Positions 9,441 to 21,125 of a stretch of 64,000 nucleotides of DNA are shown here, piece by piece. Numbering within the stretch: position 1 is the stretch's first letter; each line of letters begins with the position of its first letter. The notes under the pieces are model-generated. The model made no database searches. It was not told where the DNA came from and was given only the letters and a program-made list of their open reading frames with translations. The DNA comes from Timema cristinae (lineage: Eukaryota; Arthropoda; Insecta; Phasmatodea; Timematidae). The DNA lies in NCBI GenBank assembly GCA_039000515.1, contig JBCFYV010011172.1, positions 77,873,102 through 77,937,101 of the forward strand. Direction: 5' to 3'. The position numbers and the translations under genes are program-made.

Positions 9441-11400
9441 TCAAGCATATAGTATATCTACGATCAATGAAGGTTGATAAAATGTGTAATAAATATGATG
9501 ACTGATAAATGAAAGATGATAAAATGTCTTATAAGTACGGTACTTGACTATAATTACGAAGTATGGCTGAATCAATAAAGGTTGATAAAATGTCTGGTTC
9601 TGATCAATGAACGAAAGTAATGTTTATGTTTAATGCATGACTTGGTTCAGAGGATCATAAACAAGCACAATGTCGTAGAATGCATGATCCCGATCAATTA
9701 AGATTAGCCCTACGCAATGTAAGTATGATGGATGGTTCTGATAATGAATGATCAAATACTGAATAGGCATATGTGGCTTCAATAAATAGATGATGATGAT
9801 TGATGAACAAATTTCATCTATGTATCAAGCATGACTCAGATCTATGTTCACAAATAAAACACTATGTAGTTATGATCAATGGTTTTGACTAATGATAGAC
9901 AATAAGTAACATGGAGCTTGTTGAAGTATTACCAAGTTTAGGGATATAGAATGAACAGAGGCCTGCGAGGCCTCCTTCTTTAATCTCATAGACAGCTATG
10001 TTTTTACCATGGCAGGCTCAACTAAGGGAAGACTCCTAGCTTGAATGGTTTCAGTCATTTATCCTTAGACTCATGATGGTATCCATGATCAATACATGGT
10101 ATGATAAAAGCTTGAGACGCATGACTGCTAAATAAAGGTTGATCCAATGTGTTATTAGTATGAGGCATAACTCCAATCAGATCGATCAATGAAGAAGGAT
10201 CAAATGTGATATAAGTATGGTTTATGACTAATCGATTATTATTGTCTGGAGAAACCTTGAGGATTATATATGTTAAGTGTCATCATGATGAAAATTAACT
10301 AAGAGAGTTACTCCTACCATAATCGATTCTAGTCAATGATACTTAAACCTAAGATGACATTCTCTGTTTCACGTGCATGCTATATTTTAAGTTTCATCAA
10401 GATGGGAGTTAATCAAGGGGCTGACACTTAACATAAATGGTTCAAGTAATTGATCGTTAGAAGCATGATGATAAGCCCTCTTTTCCGCTAAGTTGATATC
10501 CTATATAATTTGGCCTAATGGAATCAAACAAGGATTTGATACATTCCATGTTTCACCATGATGAAATCAAGCAAGGGATTACTATTACCTTCAATGGTTA
10601 CAGTTATTTAATCTTCAGCCGACATAAGGGGACTCCTTTATCCATTTAGTCAGGTATGTTTTAATCATTCTGGAATCAACCCAGGGGAGCTTAGCTTGAA
10701 TGGTACCAGTAGTCGGTCGTTTGGACCTATGTAGGTATACCCTTTATAGCAGTTGTAATGGGGGACTCTATGTTATCGTCTAAGTACGGTGTGGAATTTA
10801 AATCAAAGATCAAATGTTGTTTAAGGTTGAATAACTTTTTGATGAATCGCCAAATAATATATTGTAAGACTAGGGGTGCGTCTAAATATGATGTACTGTT
10901 GAAAAACCATCCAAGTATGATGCACAGTTATAATCCGTCTAAATATACTGCGTAGCTCAGAGCATGTAGGAAGCGGACAGCTTTAGAGTAAGGAAATTGG
11001 CCATTATGAGCTTATGCTAATCTGCTCTATCAGGTAAAAGGGTACGATTAATGAATAATTAGCAAATGGCGTCTAAGCATGATGTATGAATAATGATTCA
11101 GGGTATGATAAACGAACTATAATTAAATTTATTGTATGTATGGATCAATGAGAAATGTGCTATATGTATACTATGTCTCCAATATAGTGTGATAAAATTC
11201 ATTACATGTATTACTCACTGAGTAGTGATCAAATATGTTAAAAGTATGGTAGACCTACACTATAGTTTATTGTATCATTTGATCCGTGAAATATGATCAT
11301 ATGTCTTCTAAGTATGAAATATGAAATGTGCTAGGCTACGATCAAATCTGATAAGCATCCGATGATAAAATGTTTAGCAAGTACAATGTAGACAAAAGTT
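9440..11400. repeat. Degenerate minisatellite block with two interleaved unit types
   Basis: Two motif families recur through 2 kb. The first is of the form GATCAATGAAGGTTGATAAA followed by ATGT, TATAAGTATGATG and an ATGA-rich linker, about 50-60 bp (9,440-9,900, again 10,090-10,220 and 10,760-11,400). The second is about 110 bp and contains TTTCATCATGATG, AATCAANNAAGGG, CTTGAATGGTT and a GACTCATGATGG-like end (near 9,995, 10,275, 10,390, 10,545 and 10,650). No open frame of interest. Confidence 0.65.
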
Positions 11401-11720
11401 GATGCGATAGTGAGACAGAGAGAGGGTGCACTTTTTCCAAAGTGTGGCAAGAGTCTGTCTGGGTCGAGAACAACTCGCTAACATCTGTGCTGCGTATGAC
11501 GTCAACAGTATGGAGCATGATCAGCAAACCTGTCTGAACCTGTTCCAAGACATAGGAAGGGTCCTTTATACAATGAGAAGTTGTGGTAAAGTTGCGTCAG
11601 AAGGAGGATCGTGGATAAGGGTTGGTCGGGTGAATGGTTAGGGAGGGGAAGGTTTTCAGGCTATACCTATTTTTCCTATACCCTAAAATTTACAATAAAT
11701 ATTCATCTTAAGTCTTAGAA
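11400..11720. other. Spacer between the two minisatellites
   Basis: About 320 bp of less AT-rich sequence with overlapping short open frames on both strands. I recognise no gene or repeat. Confidence 0.3.
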
Positions 11721-12225
11721 AACGAGTGGTGAAGAATATTTGTGGTTAGAAAGTACACATAAGGATTAATGGAATCGGTCTGAAATAGCGAATATTGATT
11801 ACATATTTAGTATTATATTTGTCTTAGACAAGTATTCCACTAAGATATAAATATTTAGAGAGTACTCATAAGGAGTGATGAGTTTTGGATGTCCTTAAAA
11901 TATTATTTATTATATGTATATACTTGATATTAGTCCATTCTTCCTCTAAATGTTTGGAAAGTATTCATAATAGGTAAGTGAAGGTTGGATGTCCTTGATT
12001 ATTGATTACATATTTTATTTATCTTAATTCTTTATTCCTCAAAGTTGATCGTTAATTTGTAGAATGCTGGCAAGCCAGCTGTTGAGATATACATGTTTGA
12101 AAAGTACTCATAGGCAATTATGAAGGGTTGGATGTCCTTAAGAGGTTATTAATTAAATATTTAACATATTAGCCATCTTAAGTCCTTATTCTCCTAGGAT
12201 GATCATTACATTATTTAAAATGTGT
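11720..12225. repeat. Minisatellite, 100-140-bp unit, four copies
   Basis: Four copies of a unit containing GAAAGTACTCATAAGG, then TTGGATGTCCTTAA, ATTACATATTTA and a CTTAAGTCCTTATTCCTC-like end. The conserved AGTACTCATAAGG word falls near 11,749, 11,857, 11,957 and 12,098. Confidence 0.75.
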
Positions 12226-14683
12226 ATATTTGGATTAAGACCTTTCCATCTCGAAGTTATAAATGCTAATAGATTTATGACCTCACCGAAGATTGAAGAG
12301 CGTCCTTAGAAACTGATAGGTTTGTGGCGATTGTAAGGTTTGGAGGAGTCAGCATCGCGGCTAAAACAGTTTATGACAACCCTCTTAGGTTTATGACCTC
12401 ACACCCCCCACAACAAGAAGTCTAGTGACCCTGGTTTTATTCCGGAAATGAAGATAGTTCCTGTTTACAAACAGGTTTAATCCACTATCAAATTAATAAA
12501 ATAAATGTTGGTGTTGGGATTGGGTTTTTACTGTTAGGAGTACTTGTAAATGGCTATGCTGGTTTGTAATTGGTTTGCTTCTATAATAGGGCCTTTATGT
12601 TTAAAAAGTATATGTCTACTACGTTAGCAAAATAACAAAAAAACTGGCCCTATTCATCTTTCTATGCCTCTTTCTTTAGGATAGACAGTGCAATACGCGG
12701 TGTTTCAAAACTTCTTGTTTGTTTGAAATTGTTATTATCAATAATATTAACTTAATGTTAACGATGTGTAGGATTAGGGTTGGATCCAGGGAGAAATTTT
12801 GGGGCGGGGAACTCTTACCGGAGGGGTTACACCCCCCACTTTAAGAATTTTTGTTTTAAATTTAACCCTAAAAAGTGGCGTTTCAAGGCCTGCTTGGAAA
12901 CCAGATACAAATAAATGGAAATATTAATAAAACAAATAATTATTTATAAACACATTTTTATAATGTTTCTTAAATATAGGCTACATAAAACATTCTGTAT
13001 TTGTTAGTTTTAGCAAAAACTCAATTATTTGTTGTGAATCAAAAATAATAATATAAATAACGTGTAGGCCTACATGCAGAAGAGCCAAGCCAACAAGACT
13101 GCTTCCCACCATAGTTGTCCTCAGGCACGTCTTGATTAGACGCAACAATGATACTATCAATTACCTTAACAATATTGTCAATACCTTAATTTGAATTTTT
13201 CTGCTACATGACATAATCTTGTTCGTTCATCTGACTTTTTCCATGCAACTGCTTAGGAAGGTGACATTAAAAAATGTATTGTTGGGCTAGTGGGTAGGAA
13301 ACTACACCATGAAAAACATTCCCGAGAGAATGAAACCTTACCTTTTGGGTCCAAGTCAAGCACACTTGCTCAAACCCAGTTCCCTTTTATTTGAAATGGT
13401 TGAGAGTCCTCAGTGTGTGCCTAATACTCCTACTTGGGTTATTTGAAGACGGAACTAAATAAAGAGTATACTAGACAGAGATGAGGTTTGCGAGGACACT
13501 CAAAACATATTAAGTCATAACTCATAACAATACCCTCACGTAAGGACACACGTCTCTGAAAAAAGCTTCTGTCATGAATACCAATATCGACATTGTAGGT
13601 TTTTTTTTAGGTGTTTGGATCTACCAGTTGGCCAGCCTGCTTTATAAACAAAACCAACTCTACTTTGGCGAGTCATGAGTACACAGATCAATTTTCATAG
13701 AAAGTGCCTTTTAATTTTTTTTAAATACCAACTTTTTAAAGCCAAATTTAGTTACGTTTTACTAGCATTATTTTATACGTGTTGGTAACATATACCAAAA
13801 ATAACAGTAACATATCACATGACTTGACGTATAAATATATTAAAGTAGATCAAGTAACTTTTCTGTCTGGTAGCTGCCTTTGCTATGAAATATGGATAGC
13901 AGTATGATTCTGGTAGGAAGAACCGTCATTTACGAAGCCTACTAAAACTTCAACTTAAGTCAATTTTAGATTGGTTTGGTTAAAATCAAACAAAACCATC
14001 ACGTGTATTTGTATAACTGTACACTTGGTGCATTGTTGCATTCGTATATGTTTCATAAAATAAGAAGGAAGGATTATTGATAAATATGTTGTTCCAAATT
14101 CCAAGATAAAGTTTTGTGGCGAAACATTTTATTTTTATTCCATTGTTTCAAAAATGATATTGTTTATATGTAGAATGTTTAGGAACGATTACTTTCACGG
14201 GCGTCGTTTGAGTGAGGTATAAGGGACATATCTCACTTCCCTCGAGCTCTCTCATAATATGATCAAATGAGACACTCTTATTAGTACCATACAAAAAACA
14301 GTGAATGGTCTTATTCAGGAAATTGAAAAACCACGTTTAGAGAAATGCATAAGTGTATTTTTTTTAAACTGACTTATAGAATTAACAATTCCATAGTCAG
14401 ATTATTCGTGTTATTTATTTGGTACGCAATAATTTTTAATTTCTGATTTAAAGTGAAAATAGGTTCGTTCTGACCCCATTCCCAATAACTAAGAGCTAGC
14501 GACGCGTATGAATACCCTCACTTGGATTGTAAATACGAAAATGCTTTGAAAAAATAACTAAGGTGTGTTTAAATATAAAATTAACTTGTAGTTCCAGAAA
14601 ATTACACGGTGGTCTATTTGCTGCCTAGCAGTGAAAATAAACTCCATCTTTACACTTGACTAAACAATCAACACTTTTGGACT
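12226..14683. other. Non-coding stretch
   Basis: No gene seen. A fragment near 13,780-13,930 shares ACATGACTTGACGTATAAAT and TATGATTCTGGTAGGAAG words with the MITE family at 21,879-22,096 and 55,675-55,906. G/C-run sequence near 12,780-12,835 (GGATCCAGGGAG ... CACCCCCCAC) resembles a transposon end but has no partner I can pair. Confidence 0.4.
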
Positions 14684-14684
14684 T

Positions 14685-14730
14685 AGCCACGGCCATATAT
14701 ATATATATATATATTTTAACGACCGTGGCT
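14685..14730. repeat. Inverted repeat with (AT)n loop
   Basis: AGCCACGG at 14,685-14,692 pairs perfectly with CCGTGGCT at 14,723-14,730. The 30-bp interval is an AT microsatellite followed by TTTTAACGA. It could extrude as a cruciform. Confidence 0.8.
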
Positions 14731-15585
14731 TTGTATCTCCTCGACCCGATATTTCAGTCTAATACGAGAGGGACGCATTGGACTGCGCAACCACCTCTAC
14801 GAGTGGGATGTAATTAAAAAACCGCTTTTATCCTTATTTGTAAAATTACTTGTTAATATTTAGGTTACTACACCATTTTGATACTTTTCAAAATCTTGTG
14901 TTACATAAAGGTATTCATTCCCTTTTAAATATAACAGTAAAATGCGGCGCTACAAGAAACTCCAAAAGACACTCCAGAACACTAAGTAAACATTCCTATT
15001 AATATATAAAAAAATTAAAGTTAAGGGTTCAGTAACGTGGCTCATGCGCATCCTGTGTCGCGCATATTCTATTTTTAAACTGAGACAGGAATATGTGAAA
15101 CTATTTGAACTATTCGAGTCACACTCGCTGTGATTGAACAAAAAAAACATATTTACTTCCCGTTTCCTAGTTGAGCCACGTGGCAGAGGGGCTAGAGTAG
15201 CTATCTATATGGACCTGTATATAAGGAGCTTAGTTTAATTCCAACTGGTGTTTACTGTGTTCATTGTTTGTGTATAGTTCATCCTTGTTAGGCCTACTCA
15301 TGCAGAAAATGTAACTATGTTTAGTGTGGAGTGCTGATGTCCTAGGTTAATTTAATCCTTTAATAGTTCATTATTCATATGAAGATAATCTTAAGTTTAA
15401 ACAATGCATTTTATAATACAAAACAATAATTTCACGCTTTATACCTTCTTAAAAACACTTGATAATAAAATCATAACCATATAATATATATTTAAATATT
15501 GGTGATCTTATTAACATAGCATACCACAGTCATGATAAATTATCATTAATGTTACAACCTACATCGGTGTTCACGTGGTCTAAGG
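14731..15585. other. Non-coding stretch
   Basis: AT-rich sequence without a recognisable gene or repeat. The open frame at 14,950-15,150 (-) has no motif. Confidence 0.4.
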
Positions 15586-15587
15586 AA

Positions 15588-15775
15588 TCCGTATCGCAAT
15601 GGTGTGGATTGTCGGTGGCGAGGTGTTAAGGTTCGAACCCCATTTGGGTGCACTGGTGCACATCTGACATTGCCGCCACTTCTCTTTGCTAATCCAGAGG
15701 GAGGGGGTATTTTTTCTAAACTAACTTCTTCCTCCCTATCTCTTAAATTAAGCCGCTAATATCCTTTGTGTTAAA
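15588..15775 (+). repeat. tRNA-derived SINE, diverged copy
   Basis: A GGTTCGAACCC B-box-like word near 15,630 follows TGGTGTGGATTGTCGGTGG, and is followed by a CCTCCCTATCTCTTAAATTAA body and GTTAAACG tail. The layout matches the intact SINE at 16,617-16,877, but it is strongly diverged and lacks the shared 3' tail. Confidence 0.45.
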
Positions 15776-16616
15776 CGTTAACATTAATTCTTATTTTTTA
15801 AACAATCATTACAATCTCTTTGCTAAGTCACTCAAAATATTATTCCAAGATAATTTTATCACAAATGAATATTTATGCCTCCTATAACAAGACCTACTTT
15901 AATGTAGTCAAACGTCATATATGGTCGGTCACCTTTGAGAGATTATGTCAATACTGATTGTTGTAAGATAAATATGGCGACTTCTTGTCAATATTGGCTC
16001 CTTAAATGGTTTTATTAAAACTTCCTTCTTAAGTAGGTACGCAACAAATAAAATATACTGGTGCGAGTGGGTTTTTCTGCTTAATCTTTATCCATCCAAT
16101 GTTCATTCATTATTTCTTCTTCGTCCCTACGAAGTCATGTCCTCTCAATGGTCTTAGTTTTCCTAATATTTAAGTCCAAATAACAATAGTAGTAATATTA
16201 AATTATGCCATGACCATTGTAATGTAACGTAATTGAGACATAACGACGGAACTGAACGCATTCCGAACCAATAATTACTTCCCAAGGTTTCATTTCCCCA
16301 CACATCACAGCGCTGGAGTTGTTAGTCCGTTCTCTTTGTGCCGATCCGATAGTGCATGCGCTACCACTTTAGTAAATAAACAACTTCTGTGTTGTAAACA
16401 ACATCTCTAGCCTAGAATGTATTTGGAAGGTTGAGATCCAACATTGAGAGTCGGGTTTAATATTCTTCTATGTCTTGAGAATCCGGGTTCAATACTGCCA
16501 TGCACATGATTTTTCCTAGCCGCTCTTCGACCGAATGTTGACGCGATTCGTTTGGAATTCACCCTCCTCCCTTAATTTTCTTACGATGGATAGCTATTCA
16601 ATCTGTATTTACTATC

Positions 16617-16877
16617 ACCCGCCTCGGTGGCGTAGTTGGCTAACGCGCTTGTCGTGTTGAGCTCGACTGCTGAGGACGGGGAGATAGAGGTTCGAATCTC
16701 GGTCGGGTGAGCTGGGGGTGGTTTTTCCTAAATGGTTTTCCACTCTCCCTCCACGCAAATGCAGGTTCACTTCCTCTAATTCAACCTTCCCGATTCCTGA
16801 TCCATTAGCGTAATTAGTACTTAAAGTGTATAACCCGAACGGATAGTAAGACGTGGTGCCTAAATATTATTATTGTA
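16617..16877 (+). repeat. tRNA-derived SINE, full-length copy (head type 1)
   Basis: The head CGGTGGCGTAGTTGGCTAAC matches a pol III A box and GGTTCGAATC, about 50 bp later, a B box. The body includes CCACTCTCCCTCCACGCAAATGCAGGTT. The 3' tail reads GTATAACCCGAACGGATAG, then TAAGACGTGGTGC and an ATTATTATT run. This is the best-preserved plus-strand copy of a family also present at 32,584-32,826. Confidence 0.85.
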
Positions 16878-17440
16878 TTCACTATCGTAAATTTAAATGG
16901 TTAGCGCAACATTTTCAACGTTTCTTTACATAATTTGCTATTTACGATAAAATAAGGGAAATTGACTACCCAAAAATGTAAAGAAATAGATTAATTCACA
17001 AAATTGTTCAATTAAGAAAGAATTTCCAATAATCGCGTTTCATAAGGAATTATTTAATCTTGGTAATACGGTATTATATCAAAAAGGTGATGGCATATTT
17101 CAAGGTCGCTTTATAAACACAATAATAATGTACTAATGTGCATACCGCGTATTCAGTTTTTAAAATAGGTTTCATAAAAGATTTTTATCAAATGGAAAAT
17201 TAAAATGAAGCCAATCTAGTGAAATGCGTCTAAAATTTAAGAGAAAAGGAGAATGTGAGAGGCTAAATTCCACGCCTCATGATTCACGACGTCACAGACC
17301 ACCAAATAGTAGGTCGTGGCTGACACAAATGATACCTTTAACCGCTGTATGATTCAGACGGCCGGTTAGAGCATAGATTACAAGAAAATGTATGAATGGT
17401 CATGAACAGCTCGATTATAGCATATCTTTATTTTTCATTT
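16878..17440. other. Non-coding stretch
   Basis: AT-rich; no gene, repeat or clear regulatory site recognised. Confidence 0.4.
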
Positions 17441-17500
17441 AGGGTTTTTAGACTATGAAGCTCGCTCGAAAGTCGAGTGAGCTCTATAGTCTCAACCCTT
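17441..17500. repeat. Long imperfect palindrome
   Basis: AGGGTT...AGACTAT..AGCTCGCTCGA, a 3-base loop, then TCGAGTGAGCTCTATAGTCTCAACCCT on the same strand. The arms pair over about 28 positions with a few mismatches. It lies about 180 bp beyond the donor site of the lipocalin-like exon, within what would be its first intron. Confidence 0.75.
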
Positions 17501-17678
17501 ATTTCTCGATAAAACGAACTTTTAATTTTATTATAACAGCCCCGTCACTGTGATCAAGTGGTTTGGAAAGACAATATCAGGCGTTGGGACCTTGGCTTCA
17601 TACCGTACGATGTATATTCAATTAATCCTCGTTTAATAAATTAAGATTGATGTGGGCGCAATTCTTAGAGTCTCTTAC

Positions 17679-17813
17679 CTCATTGAGATCAAAATTTCTT
17701 ACTCCTTTAACGTGAGGACACTTCTTCTTGTCCTCCCTCCTCTTCCCCGCCATGGAGTGCGAGGACACGACGATCACTAAGATAAGGATATTGACCAAAG
17801 ATACTCCAGCCAT
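17679..17813 (-). CDS. Lipocalin-like secreted protein, first coding exon only
   Basis: ATG at 17,813 in a GACATGG context opens 45 codons. Residues 1-22 form a clear signal peptide: a hydrophobic core LVNILILVIVV followed by SSHS. A basic stretch GKRREDKKK comes next, then CPHVKGVRNFDLNE. A Cys-Pro pair followed by N-F-D is the start of the lipocalin fold in ApoD/karl-type insect lipocalins, just before the G-x-W-Y motif. The frame ends at a strong donor, GAG|GTAAGA, in phase 0, so the GxWY motif should begin the next exon. I could not find that exon to the left. An in-frame GTG 15 bases upstream is not the start. The family carries small hydrophobic ligands outside the cell. Confidence 0.5.
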
Positions 17814-17828
17814 GTCGCGGCAGGACAC

Positions 17829-18200
17829 TTTGGTCTAAGCGACTCCCTCTATCCTGTGGTTTCCGCTCTCAATCGTTTCACACATCCTGAATCCATAGCC
17901 CAACACGTTTGACTGACTGAACTGACGCACCGACTCCCCCTCCTTTCCTTCCCGCTGATAAGACAAAGAGCAAGTAACATCCTCCTCGCACGAGTAGAAG
18001 CGTGGCTAAGAGAAAAGATCTCTTCCTCCAAGGAAATATCGCGCACGACTTTGAAGAATTGGTCGAGCGCCAGGCCCATCCGTATCCAGAATTTTCTTTC
18101 TTTTGGAGAGGGGGGGTAAGGGGGGGGGCTTTCACTCTTTCATCTCAGGACTAAACAGAGGCGGGGGGGGGGGGGGGGGGGCAATCTGACCTGCACGGTG
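17829..18200 (-). promoter_or_regulatory. Upstream region of the lipocalin-like gene with G-runs
   Basis: The sequence 5' of the ATG is GC-richer than its surroundings. Plus-strand G-runs lie at 18,106-18,128 and a run of about 20 G at 18,161-18,181, 300-370 bp upstream of the start. I see no convincing TATA box. Overlapping open frames here (17,849-18,135) have no recognisable product and are probably chance. Confidence 0.35.
18161..18181 (+). repeat. Poly-G run
   Basis: About 20 consecutive G residues on the plus strand, close to two further runs of seven to nine G at 18,107-18,128. The cluster could form a G-quadruplex on the plus strand. Confidence 0.9.
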
Positions 18201-19320
18201 AGAAAAATATATTGAAGTAAACCCATTCTTGCATTCCCTAATGATATACTTTTAATAGAAAATATACTAATCTTACATTTTAATATAAACTATACCTTTT
18301 CTATTAAAAGTCATAAAAAGTATATTAATTATTAATGGGTAAGCTGTACTATTTTATTTATGTTTGCTAAATTTGCGTGAGTGGAGGAATTCCTGAGTAT
18401 AGGCCAACTTAGGCGACTTAGGCTGTAGATCAAGTGACATTAGTCTCCAGTGCTGCCAAACGTGATAACTGTAAATTGATCACATGGCGGCAGGTTTAAA
18501 ATTATCCGAAAACGACGAAACACATTTTAAAGAAATAATGGAATAAATTTACACTCTTGGAACTAAAAATGTAGTTTACACAAAGATTAACCATCAATTT
18601 TCATTCAAAATGATTTTATAATGTTTCATCTTTTTAAAGTAATTTTTAATTTTGGTTTAGATTTTGGGAGGGGCTTCAGCGACCCCCCCTCCCCCCCTTA
18701 CCGGATCCATGCCTGTTGAGCGCTGTAAATCACAAGTAGTGTTTTTATATTAATTTTGAGGGCATAGCAAGTAGTTAGCAGCTAGCCAGTATTCAATAGT
18801 GCGCAGTGGCGTAGGCCAGGAATAGTGAAAGAGGGCTTCCCATTTTTTGAAGCTTGGATACCTTTATTAGGGTTTTCAAATTCATTCAGAGTGTTTTATT
18901 TAGCAGTGTTTTTGTAATCTTTCAACATTTAGGACTACCCGCATAGGTGGAAACACGTTCTAGTCTCTCAATAGAGTGCTTTGCATGTGACAAAGAGGTG
19001 CACCGGGGGGTGGTTTTCGGTTTTCTATACTCTTAACCCGACAACATCGAAACTATGACCACTTTAATAGTTTTTATTTTAAATAACAATTTTTACATTT
19101 TGTTGAGCTTATACGGTAAAACAGCTTCAATCCACCTGTTTTGAAAGTATAAAAAAAACCGCACCGTATGCGGCGTCTGGTTTGATAAAACCTACATAAG
19201 TTAGGGGTTCTTCGGGCGGGGGTTTGAGTGAGTTAGAGCTGGGCTTTTAACAGGGTATATATAGTACATAGTTATGTTTTCTGAACCGTCTTACTACCAT
19301 TTTGGGCAATTCACATATTT
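18200..19320. other. Non-coding stretch with transposon-end-like words
   Basis: No gene seen. GCAGTGGCGTAGGCCAGG at about 18,802 resembles a hAT terminal repeat but I find no matching opposite end nearby. A C-run (18,680-18,700) mirrors the G-runs at 18.1 kb. Confidence 0.4.
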
Positions 19321-19530
19321 ACACTATGGAGCAGGGATAAAGAAGGTAGAATTTTGAGGAAATATTTCTGCACCAGCATGAAGGGAGAATGGGAAACCAT
19401 TTAGTAAACAACAGCCTCAGTTCACCCGACTGTGTTTCCAACACTGATCTCCCTGTTACAAGCTACCTGGTTTGTTGCGAGAATTACATCTTCCAACAGT
19501 GTGTCCCAGCCCTTTTCACCTAACGAACCC
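19320..19530 (-). repeat. Diverged SINE copy
   Basis: On the minus strand the order CACACTGTTGG..., B-box-like region, then TAAATGGTTTCCCATTCTCCCTTCATGC and CTACCTTCTTTATCCCTG follows the same plan as the SINE at 16,617-16,877, but heavily diverged and without the shared tail. Confidence 0.4.
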
Positions 19531-20635
19531 TTGATACATCCCCTAATTTCCACGCCCCTTTCCCTCTCTTCGTTATTATATTTTGGGATGTCTAAAAAAT
19601 GTTTAAAAAATAATGTTTATTTTAACTTCTTTATTTTATAGAAAAATCAATGTATCTCTGGTAGCATAATGCTACTGTTATGTTTTCATCATTTCTTGAA
19701 TATATGGGGTTTGATGCTCGCCAGAGCACACTGCAAATCGCTATCCACTTCGATTCGACAAAGCTGTTTAGTTTTTACTCAAGTCAAAAGTTGAAAATTC
19801 GGTAGTGTTGCATTTGTCTGAAATGGTAGTTTAGGGGGAGGGTAGAGATGAGAATTGGTGGGTGAATCTGACGTTCGTGGACTTGAAAATAACACGTGCA
19901 TGCGTACGAGCGTCTTACTTTTGCTAGTAACCTAATACATAAATTATACCGGGTAGAAAGTGTTGCCAACACCACAAAAAAAAAAAAGATCTTACTTACC
20001 TTGGAATACGGAACGAAATAAAAAAAATCTTCAATTCTTGAATGATTTTTAATGCTATTTACTAATTGTTCCACGCCCCCTGGTTGGGAACCACTGCCTT
20101 GGACATGCGACCGCGAGTCATCGAGAAAGTTAAAATACCAAAACAAGCAGAATAATACCTTAGAATTATGAAATGGAAGGGTAACTCCCCTTCCCCTTCC
20201 TCCCAGAGAGTAAATGTGTTTGTCAGTTTTTACACAAACTATTTCGACAATTATTTTAATAGAATTAAAAAATCTCAGGAAGGAGGGGTGGATAGAGTTG
20301 AAATCTGGTAGCTTAGTAGTTTGGAAGGGGCTAAGGCACGGCTTCCTTCATTCCCCTTCCCAAGTAGAGTAGTCACTGGGGAGTTGAGGTCTTGCTTGTA
20401 ATCAGTCCCAATAAAGCCCTGGTGGATGGCAAGCAGCGTACTAATGGTCACAATTAATTCCGGTTACAAGAAATTAACAGGGCTATCCATGCAACAGCCC
20501 ACTAACTCTCAGTAACGTTGTTTTGTCATTGTTTTGATACGAGTCAAGTGGGGAGCACTTGCCCGAGACAATATTGAAACAGTTTTTTGCAACTTTCATA
20601 AATAGTTTTAAGCTTTTTTTTTTTTTTGCAACTAG
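19531..20635. other. Non-coding stretch
   Basis: No gene recognised. CCCTGGTTGGGAACCACTG at 20,079-20,097 is, on the minus strand, a typical hAT-like end CAGTGGTTCCCAACC; no convincing partner end was found. Confidence 0.4.
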
Positions 20636-20639
20636 TCAT

Positions 20640-20750
20640 TTGTCCAGACTAGTCGCACACCCAACCGGGATTTAAACCTTGACCTCGATGTAACCAGTAA
20701 ACCAGAATGGATCAGATTGACACCTTAGTCCACATACTCAGCCATGGAGG
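20640..20750 (-). repeat. SINE head fragment
   Basis: On the minus strand CCTCCATGGCTGAGTATGTGGA is followed by a GAGGTCAAGGTTTAAATCCCGGTTGGGTG B-box-like word. It lacks body and tail. Confidence 0.5.
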
Positions 20751-20799
20751 CTATATTATATTAATTTACAATTGTATGCAATAGTCAGTCAGATGAAGG

Positions 20800-20855
20800 C
20801 ATTTTACTAAACTAACCCGGCCACAGGCTGGAAACAGTTGATAATGATTTAGAGT
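20800..20855 (+). mobile_element. LINE-A 3' end, extreme 5' truncation
   Basis: GGCATTTTACTAAACTAACC followed by CGGCCACAGGCTGGAAACAG and TTGATAATGAT matches the 3' terminal sequence of the LINE-A copies at 34,575-34,650 and (reverse) 48,955-49,005. Only the last 50 bp are present, a typical 5'-truncated LINE insertion. Confidence 0.75.
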
Positions 20856-20944
20856 CAGTTGTATGCTCTATTATCAATTACTAGATATGATCCACTTAAT
20901 TATCACTCACACTGGTGGTAATAAGAATTAATGCGCCAGTCTCA

Positions 20945-21125
20945 CCTGGTTTTCCGGTGATAAGGCTGGTTGGTTTCAAATGCAGTGTATTGGAGGTATT
21001 ATTTTCTAAATGTTTTCCACTCGCTCTCCACACAAATGCAGATACATTTAATCCAAATGCCACTGTCTTCATACCTACCCTGTTAGTGTAAATATGTGAA
21101 TAGCCGGAGAAGTATAAAGGCCAGT
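20945..21125 (+). repeat. SINE body fragment
   Basis: TTTTCTAAATGTTTTCCACTC and CTCTCCACACAAATGCAG match the body of the SINE at 16,617-16,877. The tail is reduced to TTAGTGTAAATATGTGAATAGCC, and the head is missing or diverged. Confidence 0.6.

Noticed and set aside
9184..9444. An 86-codon minus-strand gene
   Set aside because: No recognised domain; sits between a LINE fragment and a minisatellite.
9440..12225. CRISPR-like array
   Set aside because: Units are degenerate, spacing is irregular, spacers are not unique, and the DNA is eukaryotic.
17849..18135. Two overlapping minus-strand open frames upstream of the lipocalin-like exon
   Set aside because: They arise from locally GC-rich sequence, have no motif, and end before the exon without a donor site.
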